Shown here: piece by piece, positions 16,209 to 24,545 of the stretch | Layout: the number at the start of each line of letters is the position of its first letter | How positions within the stretch are numbered: the first letter of the stretch is position 1 | From: Pseudomonadota bacterium | GTDB taxonomy: Bacteria > Pseudomonadota > Gammaproteobacteria > Pseudomonadales > Moraxellaceae | Length of the DNA: 52,995 nt | Assembly: GCA_021804565.1 (NCBI GenBank) | Contig: JAJZHK010000017.1 | Span: forward strand, 1 to 52,995 | Direction: 5' to 3' | Position numbers and translations under genes: made by a program | Notes under the pieces: generated by a model | Databases searched by the model: none | The model's input: only the letters and a program-made list of their open reading frames with translations | What the model was told of the DNA's origin: nothing

Positions 16209-16227
16209 TAGATGAACGGTCTACTAT
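16209..16227. promoter_or_regulatory. Probable NemR operator next to a -10-like box
   Basis: Inverted repeat TAGA-N7-TCTA (16209-16223) lies 14 bp before the nemR ATG and overlaps TACTAT (16222-16227), a possible -10. NemR is known to repress its own operon from a short palindrome at the promoter. Assignment to this site is by position and symmetry only, and a good -35 is not seen. Confidence 0.4.
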
Positions 16228-16236
16228 GATCGGCCT

Positions 16237-16851
16237 ATGAACACAGAACATAGCTACCAAGACACCCGAGAGCATCTGCTCGCCGTCGCCGAGTCCCTGA
16301 TCTGCGGTCGCGGTTTTGCCGCTTGCGGTCTGGCCGAGATTCTCCACAAGGCCGAGGTGCCGAAGGGCTCTTTTTACCACTATTTTGCCTCCAAAGAAGC
16401 TTTTGGCGTGGCGCTGCTAGAGCGTTACTTCGAACGCTATGTGAACGATTTGCAACGGCGTTTGCTAGATGCCAGTGCTCCCGAGCAGGGTCGCCAGAGG
16501 TTGCTGGACTATTTTGCGGACTGGGTTGAGCGTGCGCGAGCCTGTGACGCTGCGCAGGGCTGTTTTGCCGTCAAGCTGTCAGCCGAGGTTTCCGACCTGT
16601 CGGAGTCCATGCGTCAGGCTCTCGCCCAGGGCATGGCGCGGGTGGTCGCGGTGCTGACTGCGGCTTTGCAGAACCTGCAGCCGCCCTTGCCGGGCCAGGA
16701 TGCCCAGACACTGGCGGGCGACTTGTACACGCACTGGTGTGGCGCTGACTTGCTGGCCAAGGTCAGACGCTCTCCGCAAGCTTTGGAAGATGCACTGCGC
16801 TGGACGGAGCGCAGTTTGCTGCTTGAAACCCATCCCGTCCTGGAGAAATGA
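16237..16851 (+). CDS. nemR: TetR-family regulator NemR
   Basis: 204 residues. The N-terminal TetR helix-turn-helix is clear (GFAACGLAEILHKAEVPKGSFYHYFASKEAFG, residues 26-57). The region CFAVKLSAEVSDLSESMR (109-126) matches E. coli NemR around its redox-active Cys106, here Cys109. NemR is inactivated by electrophiles and hypochlorite, which derepresses nemA. The immediately following OYE gene (16852, no gap) supports the assignment. Confidence 0.85.
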   Translation: MNTEHSYQDTREHLLAVAESLICGRGFAACGLAEILHKAEVPKGSFYHYFASKEAFGVALLERYFERYVNDLQRRLLDASAPEQGRQRLLDYFADWVERARACDAAQGCFAVKLSAEVSDLSESMRQALAQGMARVVAVLTAALQNLQPPLPGQDAQTLAGDLYTHWCGADLLAKVRRSPQALEDALRWTERSLLLETHPVLEK

Positions 16852-17946
16852 ATGAGTTATCGTCTGAGTCAGCCCCTGCACATCGGTGATGTGCAGCTCT
16901 CCCGGCGTATCGTCATGGCGCCGCTGACGCGCATGCGCGCCCAGCAGCCAGGTGATGTGCCCACCGAGATGCAAGCCCGCTATTATGCGCAACGCGCCAG
17001 TGCCGGCCTCATCATCAGTGAAGCTGCACAGATCTCGCCGCAGGGCAAGGGCTATATGGCCACGCCGGGTATCTACAGCGCTGAGCAGATTCAGGGCTGG
17101 CGTCAGGTGACCCAGGCGGTTCATGCCGCAGGCGGCAAGATGGCCTGTCAGTTGTGGCACGTCGGTCGTGTCTCGCACCACTCGCTGCAGCCGGAACAGC
17201 AGCTGCCGGTTTCTGCCTCGGCCCTGCCTTATGAGAATAAAACGACGATCATGGGCGAGCACGGCGAACCGGTACGGGTGCCTTGCGACACCCCGCGCGC
17301 TTTACGACTCGATGAGATTCCCGGGCTTTTAGAGACCTATCGGCAGGCAACGATCAATGCACGTGAAGCAGGCTTTGATCTGGTCGAAGTCCACGCCGCC
17401 CATGGTTATCTGCTGCACCAGTTCCAGTCGGCAAGCAGCAATCATCGCCAGGATGCCTATGGCGGATCCTTGCAAAACCGCGCCCGGCTGACCCTTGAGG
17501 CTCTCGACCGTTGCATCGATGCCTGGTCGGCGTCGCGGGTGGGCATACGCATCTCGCCGCTTGGCCTGTTCAACGGCCTCGACGATAGCGATGGTCTGGC
17601 GATGGCTTACTACCTGGTCGAAGCTTTCGCGGAACGCAAGATTGCCTATCTGCACCTGTCGGAGCCCGATTGGGCGGGTGGTCCGCAATTGAGTCTGTCA
17701 TTTCGTGAAGGTCTGCGGCAGCGTTTTCCGGGGGTCATCATCGCCGCCGGCAATTATACGGTCGCCAAGGCCGAGCCCTTGCTGGAGGCCGGCTTGATCG
17801 ATGCAGCAGCCTTTGGTCGTCCCTACATCGCCAACCCGGACCTCGCCGAGCGACTGCTCAGCGATGCTCCTCTCAATCCACCGCGACCTGAATTGTTCTA
17901 CGGTGGTGGTGAAGAGGGCTATACCGACTATCCGGCACGCGCTTAA
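16852..17946 (+). CDS. nemA: N-ethylmaleimide reductase / old yellow enzyme
   Basis: 364 residues, usual OYE length. An FMN- and NADPH-dependent ene-reductase acting on activated alkenes, N-ethylmaleimide and nitro compounds. Visible: MAPLTRMRA at the FMN site, LWHVGRVSHH, the substrate-binding pair His181 / His184 with Tyr186 (VHAAHGYLLHQF), and SNHRQDAYGGSLQNRARL. It is co-transcribed with nemR, whose stop directly precedes the ATG. The stop TAA shares the tetranucleotide TTAA (17943-17946) with the stop of the convergent ATP-grasp gene. Confidence 0.92.
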   Translation: MSYRLSQPLHIGDVQLSRRIVMAPLTRMRAQQPGDVPTEMQARYYAQRASAGLIISEAAQISPQGKGYMATPGIYSAEQIQGWRQVTQAVHAAGGKMACQLWHVGRVSHHSLQPEQQLPVSASALPYENKTTIMGEHGEPVRVPCDTPRALRLDEIPGLLETYRQATINAREAGFDLVEVHAAHGYLLHQFQSASSNHRQDAYGGSLQNRARLTLEALDRCIDAWSASRVGIRISPLGLFNGLDDSDGLAMAYYLVEAFAERKIAYLHLSEPDWAGGPQLSLSFREGLRQRFPGVIIAAGNYTVAKAEPLLEAGLIDAAAFGRPYIANPDLAERLLSDAPLNPPRPELFYGGGEEGYTDYPARA

Positions 17947-19034
17947 ACCACGTGTACGGGGGCAAAGCCGCCCCCGGGCGTACGAAAATTGGTGGTCTGG
18001 CCGCGGTAGAGGCGGGCCACCAAACGCAGCACTTCACCGTCATAGGCATAGGCCCGTAAATCCATTTTCATCGCTTCGTCACCGGCTTTCAGCCGGCTGG
18101 CAGGCTGCAACTCCTGCGCGACATAATCACCACGCTGGTAGATGGCTTCCAGGGTACTGCGGGTCATTTTGTCCCCGGCGTAGGTGGCTTTGCTGCCATA
18201 ACCTATCGCCGGTTTGAAAAACCATGATTTGCGCTCTTGCCACCACCACGCCAGGCCGGCTGAGGACATCTCGCGCATGTCAGGAATGCAGCTCATCAGC
18301 TGCTGGCTTTGATCGGGCGCCAGTCCCTGTTGCCAGGCCGGGTTGCGCAGATCGATGAGATTACGTTTGTCGGCGTATAACGCATGGGTTTGCGGACAAG
18401 GCAGCAGAACGCGCTGGCGCAAGTCCAGATGGTCTTTGAGATAGAAGTCGGTCAGGCGGTTGTAGATCAGGGTCTGGCCATCATCATCGGCCAAAGGGGC
18501 TTGCGCATCGACGATGTGCGACTCCCAGTGATGACGGCGGAACAGGTCCTGATAAAGCAGAAACTCGGCAAAGAGGAACTGCTGCTCGGGAGCATCGTCG
18601 AGGATCAGGACGCGCTTGAGCGGGCCACGCTGCTGTATAGCCCAGCGGGCCTTGAGCATCTCGACGATGGCTTCTTCGATACCTTGTGGATCACGTCCCC
18701 AGCCCTGATCACGATTGATCAGCAGGCCACCCGCATTGGCATTGATCTCGATGAGGCGTGGCCCTTGGGTCTCATCCAGGTGGAAGTCGTAGCATATAAA
18801 GCCGCCGGCGGCAGGAAGTCCGGTGGCGGTGTAACCATGCCGGGCCAACAGGTGCCGGCGCAAATCAGGCTGCCGTAAGGCCGCTTCCAGGCAGGCCACG
18901 CTGAACCTGATCCTGTCGAGCAGGGCTGCAGGCAGGAGCACACGCCAGGGGGCCATCAGGTGGTGCAGGCGGTCAGCGTCGAGCATGGGGTGCAGGCGTG
19001 GGCTCCAGGGTTCAAGGTGCAGGGGCATGGACAT
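17943..19034 (-). CDS. Circularly permuted ATP-grasp protein of unknown substrate
   Basis: 363 residues from the ATG at 19034, which has GGAAA 8 bp upstream. ATP-grasp elements appear in reversed order: the metal-binding LIEINANAGG (residues 95-103) comes first. The Lys-containing nucleotide-binding strand FFKPAIGYGSKATY (272-285), the hinge VAQEL (305-309) and KMDLRAYA (323-330) follow. This order is known in glutathionylspermidine-synthetase-like and DUF404/DUF407 ligases, which join a carboxylate to an amine. The protein ends in RTPGGGFAPVHVV. The neighbours (nemA, lemA) do not suggest a substrate. The assignment to ATP-grasp is from motifs; the product is not predictable. Confidence 0.65.
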   Translation of the reverse strand: MSMPLHLEPWSPRLHPMLDADRLHHLMAPWRVLLPAALLDRIRFSVACLEAALRQPDLRRHLLARHGYTATGLPAAGGFICYDFHLDETQGPRLIEINANAGGLLINRDQGWGRDPQGIEEAIVEMLKARWAIQQRGPLKRVLILDDAPEQQFLFAEFLLYQDLFRRHHWESHIVDAQAPLADDDGQTLIYNRLTDFYLKDHLDLRQRVLLPCPQTHALYADKRNLIDLRNPAWQQGLAPDQSQQLMSCIPDMREMSSAGLAWWWQERKSWFFKPAIGYGSKATYAGDKMTRSTLEAIYQRGDYVAQELQPASRLKAGDEAMKMDLRAYAYDGEVLRLVARLYRGQTTNFRTPGGGFAPVHVV

Positions 19035-19180
19035 GCTGTCGATTTCCAGATAGGCGAGTGACTTCAATCTATGCTCAATGATAGGCTGGCTTGTGAGCGA
19101 ACAGAATAAGCCCTCAGGGGCATCAAGCTGAGCGCCCTATCAAGCCGATCATAGAACTTTTTGGGCAGGAGTTTTCATCC

Positions 19181-19753
19181 ATGTGGATGTTGATGGTGGT
19201 ATTGCTGGTGATCATGGGGCTGCTCTACAACCACCTGGTGCAGGCGCGCAATGGCGTGCGCAATGCTTTTGCGCAGATCGACGTGCAGTTGCAAAGGCGT
19301 TATGAACTGATTCCCAACCTGGTCGCCAGCTGCAAGGCTTATATGAGCCATGAAAAAGAAACCCTGGTGCAATTGGCGCAAGCCCGTCAGCAGGGCATCG
19401 ATGCCACCGCCAGTTTGCGGGCCAGCCCGGAGGATACGCAGGCGCGCACCCAGCTTTTGCAGTCAGAACGTCATCTGCAGACAGCGCTCGGACGTATGGC
19501 CATGGTGGTCGAGAACTATCCTGAGCTGAAAGCGGATGCATCGATCGCCAGTCTGCTTGAAGAGCTGACCTCAACCGAGAATCGCGTGAGCTTTGCTCGC
19601 CAGGCTTTCAATGATGCCATCATGGACTACAACAACAAGCGCGAGACCCTGCCGGCAGCCTTGGTCGCATCGGCCTTGGGCTTTGCGCCGATAGAGCCCT
19701 TGCCGGCACCTGAGGCGGAGGTGCGCCAGCCGGTACGTGTCGACTTCTCATAA
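19181..19753 (+). CDS. lemA: LemA-family membrane-anchored protein
   Basis: 190 residues. An N-terminal membrane anchor (residues 1-17) is followed by the LemA signature YNHLVQARNGVRNAFAQIDVQLQRRYELIPNLV and a long helical coiled region. The function of LemA is not well defined; in bacteria it often sits beside an M48 peptidase, as here (19757, 3 bp after this stop). AGGAG 9 bp upstream supports the start. Confidence 0.9.
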   Translation: MWMLMVVLLVIMGLLYNHLVQARNGVRNAFAQIDVQLQRRYELIPNLVASCKAYMSHEKETLVQLAQARQQGIDATASLRASPEDTQARTQLLQSERHLQTALGRMAMVVENYPELKADASIASLLEELTSTENRVSFARQAFNDAIMDYNNKRETLPAALVASALGFAPIEPLPAPEAEVRQPVRVDFS

Positions 19754-19756
19754 GCG

Positions 19757-21424
19757 ATGCAGCGTCCTTCTTTCTGGCTGCAACAGGCTCGTGCCAGCCG
19801 TCTCAGCCTGGGCTGGTTTCTTGCGTTCGTGCTCGCCTATGCCTTGACCTTGGGCTTGACTGCGGCGCTGATGCTGGTTTTATGGCACTACAAAACAGGA
19901 CTGCCTTACGCACAGGCGGTGCATAGCGTCGCCGCCTGGAGCTTGTTGTTGAGTGTCTTGTTCGTCGTGCTGAGTCCGATTCTGGCGCAGGTCTGGAGTG
20001 GGTCGGCCGGCCTCGACAGCCTGCTCAAGCAGCTCGGCGCACAGCGTGTCGATGAGCAGTCCGGCGATCTCAAAAGACGACAGCTGCTCGATGTTTGCGC
20101 GGAGATGTCGGTGGCGGCGATGTTGCCTGCCCCGCAGTTGTACATCATGATGCACGAGGAGGGCATCAATGCCTTCGTCATAGCACAGGGCAAGTCGCCT
20201 TGTGTCCTGGTGCTGACCCAAGGTGCTCTTGAACAGGTCAATCGCGCCCAGCTGCAGGCGCTGGTGGCGCATGAGTACAGCCATCTCGAGGCCGGTGATG
20301 CCGCCCTCAACATGCGCCTGCTCCTGGCCTTGTCAGGCTTGCATGCCATCGATCACCTGGGCCGCCTGCTCTATACCCGCGGTGACAGCGGTGAAGAAGC
20401 TTTTCTGCTCACCTTTTTTGCCCAGGGTCTAGGCATGGGGCTGCGTGTCCTCGGGGCTGGTGGCACCTGGCTGGGTCGGCTGATACGTGCCGGCATCAGC
20501 CGGCAGCGCGAGTACCTGGCGGATGCTCGTGCCGTGCAGTGGACGCGCCACAGTGAAGCGGTGGTGGATCTGCTCATGCTCGCCCAGAAGCACCCCATGC
20601 AGGGGCGCTGGCGGCATGTGCGAGCGGCTGAGTTCAGTCATATGTGCTGGGTGAGCAATACCGAAGAGCAGCGCTGGTGGGCGACGCATCCACGTGTCGA
20701 GGACAGGATCAAGGCGATCGATGGCGACAGCGCCATGGCCCGCTGGCGGGCACGCCAGCGACAGCACGAACAGCTTCAGACGCCACCGGCCTTGCCGGTG
20801 CCTCCCAGGCTGGCGGCAGCGGATGGCCGCATCGACTTTGTCGCCAGCCTGTTTTTGCAAACGGCCCCGCCACCGCAGCAGTGTGTCTGGCTGATGGCGC
20901 TGGCCGGTCTGGCGGCAGCGCCTGAACAGCGTAGCGACGGCCCTGATCTGCCGACCAGCCTGGCCATCTTGCTGCCTGCAGCCAGCCATCTCTCGGCAGA
21001 GCAAAAAGCTGCCATCGATCGTGCCCAGCCGAAGACTCTCGAAGAACTGACCACCTTGCTGCATTTGCAGGGTCTGCAGGGCCGGCCGCCCGGTCATGCA
21101 CGCCTGGTGGAGATGCCCAGGGCCCTGGGCATCATCATCCACGGTCTGTTGCACTGGGGGCTGCAGGACGATAAGGCAGCGCCGGCCCAAGCGATACTGA
21201 AGTCTCTGCTCGGAGCCGCGCAGGAGGCTCAGCAGCCGCCGGCGCTGCCTGAGCTTTACCATGCTATTTTGCTGGCCCGTGCCTTGGAGCCTTTCTCGCG
21301 CCGCGCCTTGTGGTCGAGCTGCCAGGATCTCTTGGCCCAGGCGCAGCATGTGAGTCCGACGTATCACTGCCTGATGCAGGCCCTGGCCAAACTATGGCAG
21401 CAGGAGAGCCCAGGCGGTGCCTGA
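19757..21424 (+). CDS. M48-family (HtpX-like) membrane metallopeptidase
   Basis: 555 residues. Two N-terminal membrane segments (about 20-44 and 58-80), then the zinc protease domain with HEYSH at 172-176 and the third ligand Glu in SRQREYLADARAVQ (about 256), followed by HPRVEDRIKAID as in HtpX. The C-terminal 210 residues are a variable helical region without known motif, longer than HtpX (about 290 residues in total). The active site is intact. The adjacent lemA suggests a membrane quality-control or signalling unit; that is inference from co-occurrence. Confidence 0.88.
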   Translation: MQRPSFWLQQARASRLSLGWFLAFVLAYALTLGLTAALMLVLWHYKTGLPYAQAVHSVAAWSLLLSVLFVVLSPILAQVWSGSAGLDSLLKQLGAQRVDEQSGDLKRRQLLDVCAEMSVAAMLPAPQLYIMMHEEGINAFVIAQGKSPCVLVLTQGALEQVNRAQLQALVAHEYSHLEAGDAALNMRLLLALSGLHAIDHLGRLLYTRGDSGEEAFLLTFFAQGLGMGLRVLGAGGTWLGRLIRAGISRQREYLADARAVQWTRHSEAVVDLLMLAQKHPMQGRWRHVRAAEFSHMCWVSNTEEQRWWATHPRVEDRIKAIDGDSAMARWRARQRQHEQLQTPPALPVPPRLAAADGRIDFVASLFLQTAPPPQQCVWLMALAGLAAAPEQRSDGPDLPTSLAILLPAASHLSAEQKAAIDRAQPKTLEELTTLLHLQGLQGRPPGHARLVEMPRALGIIIHGLLHWGLQDDKAAPAQAILKSLLGAAQEAQQPPALPELYHAILLARALEPFSRRALWSSCQDLLAQAQHVSPTYHCLMQALAKLWQQESPGGA

Positions 21425-21449
21425 CTTTCATCGCCATTTTCGCTAGAAT
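21421..21449 (+). promoter_or_regulatory. Promoter candidate for pyrD
   Basis: -35 CTGACT (21421-21426), 17-bp spacer, -10 TAGAAT (21444-21449). The -35 overlaps the stop codon of the upstream M48 gene. Start would be near 21456, leaving room for AAGGAG at 21462-21467. Confidence 0.4.
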
Positions 21450-21476
21450 CATCGCCTTAACAAGGAGATCTGTCAC

Positions 21477-22505
21477 GTGTGGTATCACCTGATGCGACAA
21501 CTTCTGTTTACCCTGCCCGAAGAGATGGCGCATGCCCTGGTGCTGCATGGACTCGATCTTGGGGCGGCCTTGCGGCTGCCTTTCCTGAGCCAGAAAGTGA
21601 GCCCCGATCCGGTGCGGGTGATGGGCCTGGATTTTCCTCATCGCGTCGGTTTGGCGGCGGGTCTGGATAAAAACGCCGATCATTTACCGGCGCTGGCGCG
21701 ACTGGGCTTTGCTTTCATCGAGGTGGGCACGGTCACTCCTAGGCCGCAGCCTGGCAATCCCCGGCCACGACTTTTCCGTGTGCCGCAGGCGCGCGCCCTG
21801 ATCAATCGCATGGGCTTCAATAATCTCGGTCTTGATCATCTCCTGCGCCAGGTGGAAGCATCCCGTTACACGGGCATTCTGGGCATCAACATCGGTAAAA
21901 ATGCCGATACTCCGGTGCACGAGGCCTTGCGCGATTATCGTATAGGCCTGGAGCGTTCTTATCCCCTGGCCGGTTATATCGTACTCAATATCTCTTCGCC
22001 CAACACCCAGGGCCTGCGCTCCTTGCAGGCGGTCGATGCTTTGCGCGCCTTGCTGGAGCCGCTCAAGGAACTGCAGGACAAGCTGGCGACCCGTCATGGC
22101 CGTTATGTGCCTTTGGTCGTGAAGGTGGCGCCTGATCTGGGCGATGAAGAGATCGTCGATATGGCCGAGTGTCTCTGCCAGTGCCGCATCGATGGCCTTA
22201 CTGCGACCAACACGACCATCACCCGCCCAGGGCTGGAAGGCGTTGAAGCTGCCCAGGAAAAAGGCGGTTTGAGTGGTTTGCCCCTGCAGCCTCTGGCTTT
22301 GGCGCAGATACGGCTGTGGAAAAAAGTACTGGCCGGGCGTATCCCCCTGATCGGTGTCGGCGGCATCATGAGCGCGGAGGACGCTGCCGATCGCGTTGCC
22401 GCGGGAGCAGACCTGATTCAGCTCTATACCGGTCTGATCTATGAAGGCCCCCAACTCATACGCTATACCGGTGAGGCTATCGCCGCTCGTCGGTCTCAGG
22501 CTTGA
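21477..22505 (+). CDS. pyrD: Dihydroorotate dehydrogenase (quinone), class 2
   Basis: 342 residues starting with GTG at 21477; AAGGAG at 21462-21467 supports this over the ATG at 21492, and the N-terminus then matches the amphipathic membrane helix of class 2 enzymes. It oxidises dihydroorotate to orotate with FMN and passes electrons to ubiquinone. Signatures: GLAAGLDKNADH, FIEVGTVTPRPQPGNPRPRLFR, NISSPNTQGLR with the catalytic-base serine region, and IGVGGIMSAEDA. The end overlaps the convergent sensor kinase by 29 bp. Confidence 0.95.
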   Translation: MWYHLMRQLLFTLPEEMAHALVLHGLDLGAALRLPFLSQKVSPDPVRVMGLDFPHRVGLAAGLDKNADHLPALARLGFAFIEVGTVTPRPQPGNPRPRLFRVPQARALINRMGFNNLGLDHLLRQVEASRYTGILGINIGKNADTPVHEALRDYRIGLERSYPLAGYIVLNISSPNTQGLRSLQAVDALRALLEPLKELQDKLATRHGRYVPLVVKVAPDLGDEEIVDMAECLCQCRIDGLTATNTTITRPGLEGVEAAQEKGGLSGLPLQPLALAQIRLWKKVLAGRIPLIGVGGIMSAEDAADRVAAGADLIQLYTGLIYEGPQLIRYTGEAIAARRSQA

Positions 22506-23850
22506 GGCGCGGTAGCCAGAGGCTGACACGCAAGCCTTTTTGCTGTTCGCGGTCAGCAAAATCGAGTTCGATTCTGGCGCCTATGCGCTGGATGATGGCC
22601 TGCACGATGGACAGGCCTAGACCTGAGCCTATCTGTTCGCTGCCGAGGGCACGGTAGAAGGGGGCAAAGACACGCTCTCTTTCTTCTTCAGCGATACCGG
22701 GTCCATTATCGGCGATGCTCAACTCGACCTGCTCATGAGCACGGGTCACTGTCAGGTCGATGCGTCCCCCTACGGGGGTGTAACGGATCGCGTTATCGAT
22801 CAGGTTTTTCAGCATGGCGATCATGTCCATCGTGCTGACCCCGACTTCGGCATCGCTGCCGCTGGCCACACCGATGTCGATGTGCTTGGCCTCGGCCAGG
22901 GGTATCAGGTCTTCCAGCACCCGGCGGTACATGCTCAGGACGGACACCGGGGCGGCCGGCAGGGTGCCGGCTGACTGCGCCTGGGCCAGACTCAAGAGCT
23001 GGTCGAGCAGGTTGCGGCTACGCTCTATGCCCTGCTGCAGGCTGCTCAGCCGGGCGCGTGCCGGTGCTGACATTGCCGTCTGCGCCAGCCGCTCAGCTTG
23101 CAAGGACAAGGCGGTCAGTGGCGAGCGTAGCTCATGGGCCGCATCGGCGACAAAGCGGCCCTGGGCGTCCATCGATTGCTGGACACGCTGGAGCAGACGG
23201 TTGATCGCGTTTGTAAAGGGGCGCACCTCGAGAGGCAGGTGCTCATCCGCGACAGGATAGAGCTCCTGCTCGCCGCGTTGGTCGATGTCCTTGGATAGCG
23301 TGGCAATCGGTTGAAACATCTTGCCCACCAGCTTGGCGACGATCACCAGCAGCACCGGTACCAGAATCAGGAAGGGCATGACGCTGCGCAAGGCTCCGGC
23401 ACGGGCGATTTCATTGCGGAACTCGGCTTCCTGAGCGACCGCCCAGCGTTCTCCGCTTGCCCGGGTTCTGATCAGAACCCGAAAGCTTTCGCCATCAAGC
23501 GTCAGCGTCTGCAGGCCATCGGGCAGGGTGAGCGGCAGGTGCAGGCTGCCACCCGTATCGATGCCCGGTTTCGCGTAGGAAGCCGCCAGACGCTGGACGA
23601 TGACCCGCGCCTCTTCATCGCGCCCCTGAGGCGGCCTGTCGACAGGAATGCTCGGCACCGACAGGTGCTGGCTGTCGATCAGCTGTGCCACTTGACGCAA
23701 AACGTCATCCTGGAGTTCGTGGGCTTCGTCGAATGCATAGAGGAAAGAAAAGACGCCCGCGATGATGGCCATCAGCAGGATGGCCAAGGACAGGGTGAGC
23801 GAGAGCCGGAACTGAAGCGAGGCGTTCAGTCGCCTCTTGAAACCATCCAT
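22477..23850 (-). CDS. Sensor histidine kinase (QseC/PmrB-like)
   Basis: 457 residues. Two membrane segments (about 15-40 and 155-176) enclose a periplasmic sensor domain of some 115 residues. A HAMP linker follows, then the phospho-acceptor His239 in HELRSPLTAL, and a C-terminal ATPase domain with the N box (LKNLIDNAIRYTP), G1 (DNGPGI) and G2 (GSGLGLSIV). It lies downstream of and overlaps its response regulator by 25 bp. The ligand is unknown; the closest types sense cations or catecholamines. Confidence 0.92.
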   Translation of the reverse strand: MDGFKRRLNASLQFRLSLTLSLAILLMAIIAGVFSFLYAFDEAHELQDDVLRQVAQLIDSQHLSVPSIPVDRPPQGRDEEARVIVQRLAASYAKPGIDTGGSLHLPLTLPDGLQTLTLDGESFRVLIRTRASGERWAVAQEAEFRNEIARAGALRSVMPFLILVPVLLVIVAKLVGKMFQPIATLSKDIDQRGEQELYPVADEHLPLEVRPFTNAINRLLQRVQQSMDAQGRFVADAAHELRSPLTALSLQAERLAQTAMSAPARARLSSLQQGIERSRNLLDQLLSLAQAQSAGTLPAAPVSVLSMYRRVLEDLIPLAEAKHIDIGVASGSDAEVGVSTMDMIAMLKNLIDNAIRYTPVGGRIDLTVTRAHEQVELSIADNGPGIAEEERERVFAPFYRALGSEQIGSGLGLSIVQAIIQRIGARIELDFADREQQKGLRVSLWLPRLKPETDERR

Positions 23851-24491
23851 CCCATACCTCGGACATTCTTGATCTGTGTGTTGCCGAGCTTGCGCCGTAA
23901 GGTATGGATCAAATATTCGACCGCGTTGCTTTCCACTTCTTCACCCCAGGCATAGATGCGCTCCTCCAGTTCGTGGCGGGAGAGTATGGCGCCTGGTCGT
24001 AGCAACAAGGCTTGCAGCAGAGAGAATTCGCGGTGTGACAGTTGCACCGGTGCCTGCCCGGCGACACAGGCCTCTTTGCTGGCCAGGTCCAGGCTGATCA
24101 CCCCATTGCTGAGCAGGGACGCGGCATGCCCCCCCTTGCGGCGCAGCACGGCACGCATGCGAGCCAGCAGCTCAGCCATCTGAAAAGGTTTCTGCACATA
24201 GTCGTCGGCCCCGGCATCGAGGCCGCGTATGCGCTCATCCAGACTGTCCCGGGCGGTGATGATGAGCACGCCCGCAGGATGCTGCTCGGCGCGCAGACGG
24301 GTCAGCACGGTCAGCCCATCCTGGCCCGGCAAGCCCAGATCGAGCAGGATCAAATCGTAGTGATGGCTGCCCAGCACCGATAACGCTTGGTGCCCGGCCT
24401 TGACCCAGTCGGTGGCGTAGGACGCGTCTTTCAGGGCTGCCTGTAGCGCGGCACCGATCATGGGGTCGTCTTCAACCAGCAGTATGCGCAT
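23826..24491 (-). CDS. OmpR-family response regulator
   Basis: 221 residues from the ATG at 24491, which gives the canonical MRILLVEDDPMIG start. The receiver domain has acidic pocket Glu7/Asp8/Asp9, phospho-acceptor Asp51 (LILLDLGLPGQDG) and switch Lys (YVQKPF). The C-terminal winged helix (LSHREFSLLQALLLRPGAILSRHELEERIYAW...EYLIHTLRRKLG) is of PhoB/OmpR type. Partner of the kinase at 22477-23850. The class resembles QseB/PmrA; target genes are unknown. Confidence 0.93.
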   Translation of the reverse strand: MRILLVEDDPMIGAALQAALKDASYATDWVKAGHQALSVLGSHHYDLILLDLGLPGQDGLTVLTRLRAEQHPAGVLIITARDSLDERIRGLDAGADDYVQKPFQMAELLARMRAVLRRKGGHAASLLSNGVISLDLASKEACVAGQAPVQLSHREFSLLQALLLRPGAILSRHELEERIYAWGEEVESNAVEYLIHTLRRKLGNTQIKNVRGMGWMVSRGD

Positions 24492-24545
24492 GGGTCCGTT
24501 TTCCGTCGCCGGTCGCCTTATCACAAGGCGCAGCTGTGTGGTGTC

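Noticed and set aside
17950-17985. GC hairpin (GGGGGC / GCCCCC) as a terminator after nemA
   Set aside because: It lies inside the coding end of the convergent ATP-grasp gene (codons for GGGFAPV) and has no T run.
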